Shown here one piece after another: positions 16,334-24,762 of a stretch of DNA of 64,000 nucleotides. Where the stretch lies: positions 1 to 64,000 of the forward strand of contig NZ_CALEJS010000026.1 of NCBI RefSeq assembly GCF_937898475.1, given 5' to 3'. The notes under the pieces are model-generated. The model was not told the DNA's origin, made no database searches, and worked only from the letters and a program-made list of their open reading frames with translations. The first letter of the stretch is position 1; each line of letters starts with the position of its first letter. The DNA is from an uncultured Chitinophaga sp. GTDB lineage: Bacteria; Bacteroidota; Bacteroidia; Chitinophagales; Chitinophagaceae. The translations under genes were made by a program, and so were the position numbers.

Positions 16334-17758
16334 ATGCCGGCTACCCCAACGCTACGCCACACCATCGGTTTCCGCGCTGCTACCTGCGTGGTGGTGGGCA
16401 GCATCATCGGCTCCGGTATCTTTATGAAGCCTGCCACCATGGCTTTACAGGTAGGCTGGCCCCATTGGCTGGCGCTTGTGTGGGTCATTGCCGGGATATT
16501 TTCCCTTTTCGGGGCATTGATCTTTGCAGAGATAGGGGCCATGCTGCCGCAGACAGGCGGCATCTATGTGTACTTCCGTTTTATGTTCGGCGATTTTGTT
16601 GCTTTCCTGTATGGCTGGGCCGCGTTTGCGGTGATCAACACCGCTTCCGTTTCTGCCATTTCTTTTGTGTGCGCCCAGTATGCAGACTATTTTCTGCAGC
16701 TGCCCCGCCTGCCCGCCGCCACAGAGCAGTCCTGGGTGATACACATTCCTTACCTGGGCAGTCTTTATCCGCTGCAGCAGCTGGGCGTAAAAGCGCTGGC
16801 CATTGTGCTGGTATTGGGACTAACCCTGCTGAACTACCTCAGTTTAAAGGCCAGCAGCGCTTTACAGGTGTTGTCTACCTTTGTGAAGGTGGCCGTGATC
16901 GGGATACTGGTATTCGGCATTTTTTGCTCCGGCAGGGGAGATGCGGCAAACTTCATTACACCCGGCGCTCATGCTAAAGAAGGATGGAGTTTGATGGGCG
17001 GCATTATCACCGCGCTCACAGGTGCGTTCATGGCGTATGACGGCTGGATCAACGTTACCTTTATCGCCGGTGAGATCCGCTCGCCGCAGCGTATTATTCC
17101 CCGCAGCCTGGTTACAGGACTTTTTGTTTGTATAGCGGTATACCTGCTGGTGAACCAGGCCTATTTGTATGTACTTCCTATCGATGCCATGGCAGGCGCT
17201 CAGCTGGTGGCGGCAGATGCGATTGCCATAGCGTTGGGCGGTACGGGCAGCGCCATTATAGCGGCTCTTATCGTGATCTGTACTTTTGGTGCGGTGAACG
17301 GCAATACCATGGCCATATCAAGGGTCACCTACGCCATGGGTAATGACCGGCTGTTCTTTCCGTGGACGGGCAGAACGCATCCACGTTTCCAGACGCCCGG
17401 CAATGCGCTCTGGCTGCATGGCATATGGTCTTCCATACTCATCTTCAGCGGTTCTTTTGATATGCTGGCAGATATGTTCACCTTTGTAGCCTGGGTTGCT
17501 TACCTGCTGGGTGCGGTGGGGCTCTTTATCCTCAGGCGTAAGCTGCCGGATCATCCGCGCCCGTATAAAACATGGGGTTATCCGCTGGTGCCGCTGCTGT
17601 TTATCGCCTTTGCGGCGTTCTATGTGGTGAGCACTGTCTGGAACGATATCAGCCTGTATATAGCCGGAAAAACAGCGGTGATCAACTCCCTGTTGGGACT
17701 GCTGATCACCGCGCTGGGTATTCCCCTCTATTTATACTTCAGGAAAAAACATTTATAG
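16334..17758 (+). CDS. APC-family amino-acid permease
   Basis: This 474-residue protein has about 12 hydrophobic spans. The first carries the APC signature VVGSIIGSGIFMKPA, where the unwound helix contacts the substrate amine and carboxylate, and GGIYVYFRFMFGD follows in span 2. It resembles the LAT/SteT exchangers. It starts one base after the Rieske gene stop, so translation is probably coupled and it likely imports the oxygenase substrate. Its last 6 bases overlap the stop of the convergent oxidoreductase gene. Confidence 0.9.
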   Translation: MPATPTLRHTIGFRAATCVVVGSIIGSGIFMKPATMALQVGWPHWLALVWVIAGIFSLFGALIFAEIGAMLPQTGGIYVYFRFMFGDFVAFLYGWAAFAVINTASVSAISFVCAQYADYFLQLPRLPAATEQSWVIHIPYLGSLYPLQQLGVKALAIVLVLGLTLLNYLSLKASSALQVLSTFVKVAVIGILVFGIFCSGRGDAANFITPGAHAKEGWSLMGGIITALTGAFMAYDGWINVTFIAGEIRSPQRIIPRSLVTGLFVCIAVYLLVNQAYLYVLPIDAMAGAQLVAADAIAIALGGTGSAIIAALIVICTFGAVNGNTMAISRVTYAMGNDRLFFPWTGRTHPRFQTPGNALWLHGIWSSILIFSGSFDMLADMFTFVAWVAYLLGAVGLFILRRKLPDHPRPYKTWGYPLVPLLFIAFAAFYVVSTVWNDISLYIAGKTAVINSLLGLLITALGIPLYLYFRKKHL

Positions 17759-18850
17759 ATTAACACGTTGTCCGCTGGCAGCGCTTTTATAGATGGCTTC
17801 CACAATGCGGATGTCTCTCAGTCCTTCTTCGCCGGGCACCTGCATGGGTTTACCACCCATAATGGCCAGCGAGTCGTCGTCCATCTGTTTGGCCTGCTGG
17901 AAAGGCACTTCATAAGGGTGGTTGATCTCACCCAGCGGGCTGCTTCCTTTTACGCCGCTGTAGGCAGAGTAGGGGGCCATTTTGATCACGCCCTTTTCAC
18001 AGGTAATGTCCATGAAGTTAATGTTCTCGCCAAAGCTGGTTTTAATGTTGGCCAGTACGCCGCCGGGAAATTCGAGGGCAGCCACGGTGGTTTCATCCAG
18101 CCCGTTTTTGTAGATCTCCGGCCGGGTGGTAGAGGTTTTGGCAGATACCACGGCCACGGGTTCCATACCGCTACCCAGCCTGGCGCCCTGTATGGCGTAT
18201 ACGCCCATATCGTACATCACACCGCCGCCCAGGGCCTTCTGCTGCTTCCAGTGATTGGTGCGGTTATCGCGGTAGCCCGCAGCGCAGTCTACCTGCTTTA
18301 CTTTGCCCAGCAGCTGTTGTTTAACAATGCGCCGGTATTCCTGCGTATTGGGTTCATGCTGCAGGCGGTAGCCAATGGCCAGCGATCTTTTATTTTTGCG
18401 GCAGGCATCTATCATTTCCTGGCATTCCTGCGCGGTAATGGCCATGGGTTTTTCGCACCATACATGTTTGCCTGCATTCGCTGCCCGTATGGTATATTCC
18501 TTATGCATGGAAGGTGGCAGCACCACGTATACTACATCAATGTCGGGATTATTGGCAATCTGGTCAAAGTTGCCGTAATCATAGATATTTTTATCGGGGA
18601 TGTTGTACTTCTTTTTCCAGGCCTCGGCCTTGGAAGGCGTACCGGTAACGATCCCTGCCAGGTAACAGTGTCTGGTTTGCTGCAGGGCGGGGGCCAGCAG
18701 GTCGGTGCTGTAATAACCGAGCCCTACCAGGGCTACGCCCAGGCGATCTTTCCGGGGCCGGGCAGCCAGGAGCGAACCAGGGGAGAGCAGGATGGCGCCG
18801 CCGCCCAGGGCCAGCGTTCTTAATGCGTTTCTGCGGGAGATCAGTGTCAT
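17753..18850 (-). CDS. Gfo/Idh/MocA-family oxidoreductase with Tat signal
   Basis: The 365-residue protein begins with a twin-arginine leader (SRRNALRTLALGGGAILL), so it is probably exported folded with NADP bound, like glucose-fructose oxidoreductase. The Rossmann motif is VALVGLGYYSTDLLAPAL and the catalytic Lys is in WCEKPMAI. The C-terminal domain has GYRLQHEPN and GGGVMYDMGVYAI. Substrates are probably sugars or cyclitols, not determined. No other sugar-catabolism gene is next to it. A long frame on the opposite strand is its antisense shadow. Confidence 0.9.
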   Translation of the reverse strand: MTLISRRNALRTLALGGGAILLSPGSLLAARPRKDRLGVALVGLGYYSTDLLAPALQQTRHCYLAGIVTGTPSKAEAWKKKYNIPDKNIYDYGNFDQIANNPDIDVVYVVLPPSMHKEYTIRAANAGKHVWCEKPMAITAQECQEMIDACRKNKRSLAIGYRLQHEPNTQEYRRIVKQQLLGKVKQVDCAAGYRDNRTNHWKQQKALGGGVMYDMGVYAIQGARLGSGMEPVAVVSAKTSTTRPEIYKNGLDETTVAALEFPGGVLANIKTSFGENINFMDITCEKGVIKMAPYSAYSGVKGSSPLGEINHPYEVPFQQAKQMDDDSLAIMGGKPMQVPGEEGLRDIRIVEAIYKSAASGQRVNL

Positions 18851-19032
18851 GCGTCAGTTTGGTTTACGTGGTTTAGAAATGGAGATGCTAAAGACCGCTT
18901 GCTCGTATAAAAAAGGGTAGATAGTGAAGATAACGGATTTTGAGGCGCCAGTCAAGGGGTTTATGAGAGATTTACTGCTTTACGGCCCATATATGTGCCT
19001 GATACCTGCTGTTGATATTATGTATGGCTGGC

Positions 19033-19104
19033 GTAGATGTTATGTATTTCTTCAGATACATAACATCTACATATCATCTACATAACATCTACATAACATC
19101 CTCC
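19033..19104. repeat. 15-bp perfect hairpin followed by 11-bp repeats
   Basis: GTAGATGTTATGTAT (19033-19047) and its exact complement (19056-19070) flank an 8-nt loop. The right arm continues into four near-identical 11-bp units (AACATCTACAT and ATCATCTACAT, 19061-19104). The block sits between the start of the Gfo/Idh gene and the end of the minus-strand gene at 19119. It could terminate the latter, though no clear T run follows. The 11-bp period differs from the 7-bp arrays elsewhere. Confidence 0.7.
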
Positions 19105-19118
19105 GGTCTGTATAACAC

Positions 19119-20177
19119 CTATAACAGCTCCCGCAGCACGCCGGGAACTTCCAGCACCAGGTTTTCTCCGTATGCAGTGGAGGGGGTATGGTACCCGGTT
19201 TTGAAATTTCCCTGTAATACTTTCTGTGTGATCAGCAGCACGGTATACGCCGTCACGTCATAGGCTTCGGGGGTACGCATGCGGGCGGTTACCCGCTGGC
19301 CGCCGGCATTGCTTGCCTGTCCCCAGATAAGGCTGATCGCCTGGTTGCGGGTATTGTCATCCGGGCCGGGGGCGCGGCGGTCTATCTGCCGTTTCACGAA
19401 GTTGCGGACTGCAGGTTTACGCAGCAGCCAGTTGTACAGGTGTTGCACCTTCAGCAGCTGCCAGGCTGCAACAGGTACATGCGTATAGGATTGTATGTTA
19501 GGAATGCCGGTACTATACCAGGCGGTGGCCACATCGCCCCAGGGAAGGCTCATTACAAACAGTTTCTTTACGCCAAAGTCTACCTGCATACCCCGTTTGC
19601 CCAGCGGCTCCCGCACCAGCTGGCCGTTCTCCCGTATGGCGCCGGGCAATCCCATTTTTTGTATGGAGTTGACCGCTGTGCCGTGAGAGAGGCCGCTGCC
19701 CAGTATGGCGAATGCCAGCTTCAGCTCCTGTGCATCGGGCAGGGCTTTTTTCAGGAATTGTGCGAGGCAGTCTGTAGGCACCACATCAAAACCGGCGCCA
19801 GGCAGCAGCATGATGCCGGCTGCTTTGGCCGCTTCGTCTGACTGATGCAGCTGTTCAAATATATCAGGATCGCCGTTGAGATCAAGGTAGTGGGTGCCGG
19901 TACGCAAACAGGCGTCTACCATCTGTCTGGCAGTAAAATCATAAGGTCCTGCCGCATGCACAACGATCTTTACTTCACGCAGGGCGGCTTCCAGCAGCGG
20001 GGTATTATCCAGGTCGATCACTTTATACGGAAGGTTCAGTTTGGCAGCCAGCGCCGCTAAAGGAGCCTCCCGCCTGCCTGCCAGGATAGGTTGCAGGTTA
20101 TATTGTATTGCATAACGGGCAATCAGCTCGCCTGTATATCCGTAAGCGCCATACAGCAGAAAAGTATTCGGTTGCAT
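19119..20177 (-). CDS. Saccharopine-dehydrogenase-like NAD(P)-binding protein
   Basis: This 352-residue protein, read from ATG 20177 (MQPNTFLLYGAYGYTG; another ATG lies 5 codons upstream), begins with the Rossmann fingerprint GAYGYTGELIARY. It continues with VVHAAGPYDF and TGTHYLDLNGD, typical of the saccharopine-dehydrogenase/trans-acting enoyl-reductase family. The AGFDVVPTDCL motif is also shared. These enzymes reduce diverse substrates, and the true one is unknown; lysine metabolism is not implied. It has no signal peptide. Confidence 0.82.
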   Translation of the reverse strand: MQPNTFLLYGAYGYTGELIARYAIQYNLQPILAGRREAPLAALAAKLNLPYKVIDLDNTPLLEAALREVKIVVHAAGPYDFTARQMVDACLRTGTHYLDLNGDPDIFEQLHQSDEAAKAAGIMLLPGAGFDVVPTDCLAQFLKKALPDAQELKLAFAILGSGLSHGTAVNSIQKMGLPGAIRENGQLVREPLGKRGMQVDFGVKKLFVMSLPWGDVATAWYSTGIPNIQSYTHVPVAAWQLLKVQHLYNWLLRKPAVRNFVKRQIDRRAPGPDDNTRNQAISLIWGQASNAGGQRVTARMRTPEAYDVTAYTVLLITQKVLQGNFKTGYHTPSTAYGENLVLEVPGVLRELL

Positions 20178-20240
20178 GTTGGTAAAGTACAAAATTCCCT
20201 AAAAAATTTTATCAATATGCCAATTTGATGATCTGGATCA

Positions 20241-20271
20241 ATTTTTTTTAGCAAAACGCTTTCTACCTTTG
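20241..20271 (+). promoter_or_regulatory. Promoter of the hybrid kinase gene
   Basis: TACCTTTG (20264-20271) matches the Bacteroidota minus-7 consensus, and a T-rich minus-33 region (20242-20249) precedes it by about 15 bp. A hairpin-forming GAAAGC/GCTTTC pair (from about 20284) follows in the transcript. The leader to ATG 20424 is about 145 nt. Confidence 0.5.
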
Positions 20272-20423
20272 CTAAATCAAATTGAAAGCGGCTTTCAAAG
20301 TATAATAACCGGATTGTAACATGTTACCCAAATATCTTTTAATTGAAATTGATAATGAAAAACTGAAGCACTAACTACAAATGAATTAATCCCATTATTC
20401 ACTTTTAAACCAACCCATATCAT

Positions 20424-21647
20424 ATGCTAAAACTTCTCAGGCAACTGGGCAGCAGGAGCCTGCTATTGCAAACTATCCGAAACCTTGAAGAAGAACGGCG
20501 TGCGCTGCACCGCCGGAATGAAGCTATTGAAAAGACCTGTCTTGAACAAAAGGCATGTCTGCGGGAGGCCTTTCATGAACTTCGTAATGGCGTTCACGTT
20601 ATAGCGGGCAACAGCGCCCTGCTCACGAAATGGACAGATGATGTACAGCTGCCGGTGCAGGTGGCGCGCCTGGCGCGTAACCTCCGCGAAGCTTCCCGTA
20701 ACATGATGCACTTCCTGGATGCCGGTTTACTGCTGGCTAAAACGGAAGGCGACTACCAGCCGCAATGGGAGATGCTGGAGATCAGGCCCTGGCTGGAGAA
20801 AGTAATGGGCGCCTATCATTATCACGCCGCTGAAAAGCAGCTGAAAGTGCAATGTAATATGCCGCCGGGTTTTCCCGCCTTTATAGCGATGGATGTGATG
20901 TTGCTGCGGCAGATCGTTTCCAACCTGCTGCACAATGCCATCAAGTTCAGTCCGTCGGGTAACCGTATCCGTATCGACTGTTTTGAGGGCGCCCGTGAAT
21001 GGACCATGGTCATTGTCAACAAAGCCCCGGCCATCAGTAAAGAGCAGCTGAAACACATTTTCGAGCCCTTTTATACGCTGGGGCATCCTGAAAGTAATAC
21101 CGGTCTGGGGCTCACCATTACGCGCAAATATGTGAACATGCTGGGAGGGATGGTCAAGGCCGCCTGCATTAAAGACCAGTTCATGGTGTGGCTGCGTTTG
21201 CCCATGAAAACCAGCATGCCGGCGGCAGCACCGTTGGGACTGCAACAGGCCGTACAGGTACCTGTGCCCCACAGCAGGCGTAAAGTGCTCGTAATAGAAG
21301 ACAACCCGCTCAGCCAGCGGCTGATCTGCAATTACCTCCACGAACTGGGGCTGCGGCAGGTAGCCGTAGTAACGCATGCGGCAGACGCCCTGCGCCTGGC
21401 CAGGCAACTGGAACCAGACCTGGTCTTTATGGATGTTCATCTGCCCGACCAGGATGGAGTAGCCACCATGCAATCCCTGCGCACCTTATTGAAAGATACG
21501 CCGCTGATTGCGATGACGGGCGCCAGGGATCTTTCAGGGAATGCACCTTTGCTGCAGGCGGGCGCCAGTGAATATATGCTGAAGCCATTTGAGCTGCAGC
21601 AGGTGGCTGGTATCGTGCAGAAATATCTCGACTTTGCCGCCAACTGA
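20424..21647 (+). CDS. Cytosolic hybrid histidine kinase with receiver domain
   Basis: The 407-residue protein has no membrane span or input domain. A coiled-coil start (LEEERRALHRRNEAIEK) leads to a dimerisation helix with phospho-His51 in FHELRNGVHVIAG, which departs from the usual HEIRTPL by having Asn-Gly. An ATPase domain follows (LLHNAIKFSP as N box, TGLGLTI as G2 box), then a receiver domain from about residue 287 (VLVIEDNPLSQR, phospho-Asp in VFMDVHLPDQDG, LKPFEL). With no sensor of its own it likely takes signals through a partner protein. A terminator-like hairpin and the long heptad array follow. Confidence 0.88.
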   Translation: MLKLLRQLGSRSLLLQTIRNLEEERRALHRRNEAIEKTCLEQKACLREAFHELRNGVHVIAGNSALLTKWTDDVQLPVQVARLARNLREASRNMMHFLDAGLLLAKTEGDYQPQWEMLEIRPWLEKVMGAYHYHAAEKQLKVQCNMPPGFPAFIAMDVMLLRQIVSNLLHNAIKFSPSGNRIRIDCFEGAREWTMVIVNKAPAISKEQLKHIFEPFYTLGHPESNTGLGLTITRKYVNMLGGMVKAACIKDQFMVWLRLPMKTSMPAAAPLGLQQAVQVPVPHSRRKVLVIEDNPLSQRLICNYLHELGLRQVAVVTHAADALRLARQLEPDLVFMDVHLPDQDGVATMQSLRTLLKDTPLIAMTGARDLSGNAPLLQAGASEYMLKPFELQQVAGIVQKYLDFAAN

Positions 21648-21672
21648 TAAATAGTGATGGATAATACAGCAA

Positions 21673-21710
21673 CCCCCATGCAGTTGTTTCCGGAGTCAAC
21701 AGCATGGGGG
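21673..21710 (+). terminator. Hairpin after the hybrid kinase gene
   Basis: CCCCCATGC (21673-21681) pairs perfectly with GCATGGGGG (21702-21710), and GTTG/CAAC extends the stem inside. It begins 26 bp after the stop. No T run follows, so it may act as an RNA-stabilising or Rho-independent-like stop only in part. The heptad array starts 7 bp later. Confidence 0.5.
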
Positions 21711-21716
21711 ACTGGC

Positions 21717-21975
21717 TGGTTGCTAAGGGCTGTTGGCTGCTGGCTTTTAGCTATTAGCTGTTAGCTGTTGGCTGGTGGATGTTTGCTATTGGATGATTGC
21801 TGTTGGCTGTTGGCTTTTAGCTATTAGCTGTTAGCTGGTGGATGTTTGCTATTGGCTGATTGCTGTTGGCTGTTAGCTGTTAGCTATTTGCTGTTGGCTG
21901 ATTGCTGTTGGCTGTTAGCTGTTGGCTATTGGCTGTTAGCTGTTAGCTGGTGGATGTTTGCTGTTGGGTGCTGCT
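21717..21975. repeat. Intergenic heptanucleotide array, 37 units in phase
   Basis: The stretch splits into 37 consecutive 7-bp words with no phase break. The main words are TGTTGGC, TGTTAGC, TATTAGC, TTTTAGC, TGATTGC, TGTTTGC and TGGTGGA, giving consensus TGTTRGC. Higher-order copies of about eight words recur at roughly 70-bp spacing. It lies between the convergent ends of the kinase gene (21647) and the HxlR gene (22037) and fills most of the 389-bp gap. No reading frame or promoter is seen in it. Confidence 0.95.
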
Positions 21976-22036
21976 ATATCTTAACAGCGGTTAGACGATA
22001 ATGGCGGCTACATCACAAATGCGGCTACATCACGGC

Positions 22037-22459
22037 TTATTGTTTTTTCGCAAACTGTTTGCGGGCCGCTACTATCGCATCCATGTTTGTACTGGACCAG
22101 TTGGCCAGTTCCAGTATCTTTTCAAGCAGGCTTCTGCCCAGGGGCGTTAACCAGTATTCTACGCGGGGTGGTATTTCCTGGTACATCTTTCTTGCCACAA
22201 TGCCGTTCTCTTCCAGGGAACGTAAGGTAACGGTAAGCATCCGCTGGGAGATGCCTTCTACCATTTCCTTCAGCTCATTAAAGCGTACTTTCTCCCGCTT
22301 GCCCAGCGCCAGGATGGTAAATATTGACCACTTATCGGCAAAATGCCCCAGTATGTCCTTCACGGGGCAGAACTGCATCGACCCACGTTCGGGAGAGAAG
22401 ATTTTATTTACCCGTTCCTCTATATCAAGATATTGATTATCATCTTTAGTTACTGCCAT
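22037..22459 (-). CDS. HxlR-family transcriptional regulator
   Basis: This 140-residue protein has CPVKDILGHFADKWSIFTIL at about residues 31-50, the HxlR start with its conserved Cys and the KW-x-I helix. The winged helix-turn-helix follows (VRFNELKEMVEGISQRMLTVTLRSLEENGIV) and then the wing (YWLTPLGRSLLE). HxlR proteins sense reactive aldehydes, quinones or oxidation, often through that Cys. It is divergent from the dioxygenase gene at 22546 with an 86-bp shared region holding a palindromic operator, so it most likely regulates that gene. Confidence 0.92.
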   Translation of the reverse strand: MAVTKDDNQYLDIEERVNKIFSPERGSMQFCPVKDILGHFADKWSIFTILALGKREKVRFNELKEMVEGISQRMLTVTLRSLEENGIVARKMYQEIPPRVEYWLTPLGRSLLEKILELANWSSTNMDAIVAARKQFAKKQ

Positions 22460-22509
22460 GTGCCTTGGTTTTGATGGTGTGCCTTCTTGGCGGATAGCCG
22501 GTTACTATT

Positions 22510-22533
22510 TACTTTTGAGTTACTAAAAGTAAC
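22510..22533 (+). promoter_or_regulatory. HxlR operator over the dioxygenase promoter
   Basis: TACTTTTG (22510-22517) fits the minus-7 consensus TAnnTTTG. The palindrome GTTACTAAAAGTAAC (22519-22533, arms of 6 bp) lies directly downstream over the expected transcription start. A further GTTACT at 22501 gives an extra half-site. The arrangement suits repression by the divergently encoded HxlR protein. Confidence 0.6.
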
Positions 22534-22545
22534 TTAAAGGTACGT

Positions 22546-23424
22546 ATGAACAGGAAAACATTCATAAAAAATATTACAGGAGCAGCAGCTATGATCTCTT
22601 TACAATCATTCAGGCACTTCACCGGGGGACTGAACGAGCAGGGCCATAAGATGCCGGTGTTGTTCATTGGCCATGGTTCTCCCATGAACGGAATAGAAGA
22701 CAACGAGTTCAGCCGCCGTTGGGCGCAGATGGGGAAGGAGATCCCGACCCCGGCTGCCGTACTGGTGATATCAGCCCACTGGCTGACCCGCGGCACACAT
22801 ATTACGGCAATGGAGCAACCTTCGACCATTCATGATTTTAGCGGGTTTCCGGAAGCCTTGCAGGATATACAATACCCGGCTCCCGGCTCACCGGAACTGG
22901 CGGCGGTTACCCAAAAACTGATCACCAGAACAAATGTGGGCCTGGACCACGATTGGGGCCTGGATCACGGTGCCTGGAGCATCATCCGGCATATGTATCC
23001 CAACGCCAATATACCGGTGCTGCAGCTGAGCATAGACTATCATCAGCCGCCGCAATACCACTATGAGCTGGCCAAAGAACTGGGCGCCCTGCGCAGGAAA
23101 GGAGTGCTGATCATCGGCAGCGGCAATATGGTGCATAACCTCCGGATCGCGGCGTGGGACAAGGTCGATCAGCCGGAATACGGGTACGACTGGTCCATAG
23201 AAATGAATGCCCTCTTTAAGAAGCATATCAGCGATGGTAACCATGCTGCATTGATCGATTACGAAAAGCTGAGCAAATCGGCGCTGCTGGCGGTTCCAAC
23301 ACCGGATCACTATTTTCCGCTGCTGTATACGCTGGGCTTACAGGAAAAGAATGATCAGCCGCTTTTCTTCAATGATAAAGTGGTGATGGGGTCAGTGACC
23401 ATGACCTCAGTAAAGATCGGGTAG
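22546..23424 (+). CDS. ygiD: Class III extradiol ring-cleavage dioxygenase, YgiD/DOPA-dioxygenase type
   Basis: The 292-residue protein has an N-terminal leader with KTFIKNITGAAAMISL, resembling a shortened Tat or ordinary signal. The LigB fold marks are LFIGHGSPMNGIEDN (metal His), VISAHWLTRGTH (second His), DHGAWSIIRHMYP and, near the C-terminus, TPDHYFPLLYTLG. This is the 4,5-DOPA dioxygenase-extradiol family, which opens catechol rings. Together with HxlR control it suggests handling of catechols or quinones. The leader is unusual, since E. coli YgiD is cytosolic. Confidence 0.88.
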   Translation: MNRKTFIKNITGAAAMISLQSFRHFTGGLNEQGHKMPVLFIGHGSPMNGIEDNEFSRRWAQMGKEIPTPAAVLVISAHWLTRGTHITAMEQPSTIHDFSGFPEALQDIQYPAPGSPELAAVTQKLITRTNVGLDHDWGLDHGAWSIIRHMYPNANIPVLQLSIDYHQPPQYHYELAKELGALRRKGVLIIGSGNMVHNLRIAAWDKVDQPEYGYDWSIEMNALFKKHISDGNHAALIDYEKLSKSALLAVPTPDHYFPLLYTLGLQEKNDQPLFFNDKVVMGSVTMTSVKIG

Positions 23425-23448
23425 GATATGGTGAGTAAGGACGCCGTA

Positions 23449-23745
23449 TTAATGGCTTCGTGAATAGAGATAAATAGCTATTGCTATGCTGAAAAGTATG
23501 ATAGCAATAATGGCCCAGCCCTGGTTGCGGGGCTTTCTTACGGCGTCTATCAGTCCCCTGGAGGTCAGTAAAGCCTCCACATTTGCCTTTGCAAGGCGCA
23601 GGGAATACCTGATACCGGTTTGCTGGTGTTTCTGGTCCCAATAGTATTTAATGCCTGGTAACAGGCCTTTTTGCAGACAGATCTCCACTGTCTTTTCTTC
23701 AATAACGCTGTTGATGCTCTCAGTTTTAGTTGACTGCTCAAGCAT
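23449..23745 (-). CDS. Small tail-anchored membrane protein, unknown function
   Basis: The 98-residue product has a soluble N-terminal part and one hydrophobic span near the C-terminus (WAIIAIILFSIAIAIYLYS, about residues 77-95), followed by RSH. That is a tail anchor with the N-terminus in the cytoplasm. The soluble part contains EICLQKGLLPGIKYYWDQK, with no known motif. It is monocistronic and convergent with the dioxygenase gene. Confidence 0.65.
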   Translation of the reverse strand: MLEQSTKTESINSVIEEKTVEICLQKGLLPGIKYYWDQKHQQTGIRYSLRLAKANVEALLTSRGLIDAVRKPRNQGWAIIAIILFSIAIAIYLYSRSH

Positions 23746-23956
23746 AGTAGATCAGTTTTAACGTGGTAGTAACAGCTTGTTTCGCGCCATAATATAGGCA
23801 TTTTCCTGATCTTATCTTGCTTTTACCGGGTGATTTTTAAGGTGTTGTAACGCGTGATATTTTTTTGAAAACTGTATCGTCCTGCGTGTCTGTAAGTACT
23901 TGTGGCGGCCGCAGTATTATTGCAGCAGGCCAACCGGGGGGCCGTTTAATAGTTTA

Positions 23957-24015
23957 AAAGTTTAAGGGTTTGAAGGCGTCCTAATGAGGAAGACAGCTTC
24001 AAACCCTTAAACTTT
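23957..24015 (-). terminator. 19-bp inverted repeat of heptad words after msrA
   Basis: Arms AAAGTTTAAGGGTTTGAAG (23957-23975) and its exact complement (23997-24015) enclose a 21-nt loop. Both arms and the flanks (TTTAATAGTTTA, CAAACGTTCAAAC) are built from 7-bp-spaced GTTT/AAAC words. The structure starts 15 bp after the msrA stop in the direction of msrA transcription, so it is the likely terminator, though no long T run follows. Confidence 0.7.
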
Positions 24016-24030
24016 CAAACGTTCAAACTT

Positions 24031-24681
24031 TTAGTGTTTGAGTTTATCCTTGAAAACTTTTTTGAACTTCTCCAGCTTGGGCCTGATCACATAATAGCAG
24101 TAAGACTGGGAACCGTTCTGGTTGTAGTAGTCCTGGTGGTAATTTTCTGCTACGTAAAAGTTCTTCAGGGGAGAGATCTCCGTCACAACAGGGTGGTCGT
24201 AAACACCGGATTCCTGGAGTTTCTGTTTGTAGTACTCCGCTTTTTTGTGCTGCTCTTCATCGTGGTAGAAGATAACAGAGCGGTACTGCGTGCCGATGTC
24301 GTTACCCTGGCGGTTCAGCTGGGTGGGATCGTGGCTTTGCCAGAATGCTTCCAGCAGCTCATCGTATGTTATCTTTGTGGTATCGTACGTTACCTGTATC
24401 ACTTCGGCATGACCGGTGGTGCCGGTGCAAACCGCTTCGTAGGAGGGGTTGGCCACGGAGCCTCCGGAGTAGCCGGATGCTACTTTCACCACACCGTCCA
24501 GGTACTGGAACTGTGCTTCCGTACACCAGAAGCAGCCGCCACCGAAAGTGGCTTTAGCTAAATTGTTGTTGTTCGTCACTTCCATATCATCGGGTACTTT
24601 ATCCTTGTTTGAGTGGTTGTTTTGGGCGCATGCAATGACGGTCACAGCCATCAAACAACTTAATAATGAATATTTTAACAT
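24031..24681 (-). CDS. msrA: Peptide-methionine (S)-S-oxide reductase MsrA, lipoprotein form
   Basis: The 216-residue protein starts with a lipoprotein signal (MLKYSLLSCLMAVTVIACAQ; lipidation at the Cys in VIACAQ). The catalytic motif GGCFWCTEAQF follows at about residues 48-58. SGGSVANPSYEAVCTGTTGHAEV and GNDIGTQYRSVIF complete the MsrA domain. It reduces methionine-S-sulfoxide in envelope proteins, and the lipid anchor puts it in the periplasm or on a membrane. No MsrB domain is attached. It is divergent from the MutS2-like gene. Confidence 0.95.
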   Translation of the reverse strand: MLKYSLLSCLMAVTVIACAQNNHSNKDKVPDDMEVTNNNNLAKATFGGGCFWCTEAQFQYLDGVVKVASGYSGGSVANPSYEAVCTGTTGHAEVIQVTYDTTKITYDELLEAFWQSHDPTQLNRQGNDIGTQYRSVIFYHDEEQHKKAEYYKQKLQESGVYDHPVVTEISPLKNFYVAENYHQDYYNQNGSQSYCYYVIRPKLEKFKKVFKDKLKH

Positions 24682-24762
24682 ATAACCGTTTATTACCGTA
24701 TACGCAAATTACGATAATATAGATGCTTCGGATCAACAAGTTAAGTAACTTTAACATTCTTT

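Noticed and set aside
17768..18823. 351-codon plus-strand frame opposite the Gfo/Idh/MocA gene
   Set aside because: Antisense shadow; the minus-strand product has a Tat signal, Rossmann motif and EKP motif.
21717..21975. Transposon or integron-type repeat array
   Set aside because: No terminal inverted repeats, transposase or integrase nearby and no target-site duplication; unit length is constant at 7 bp.
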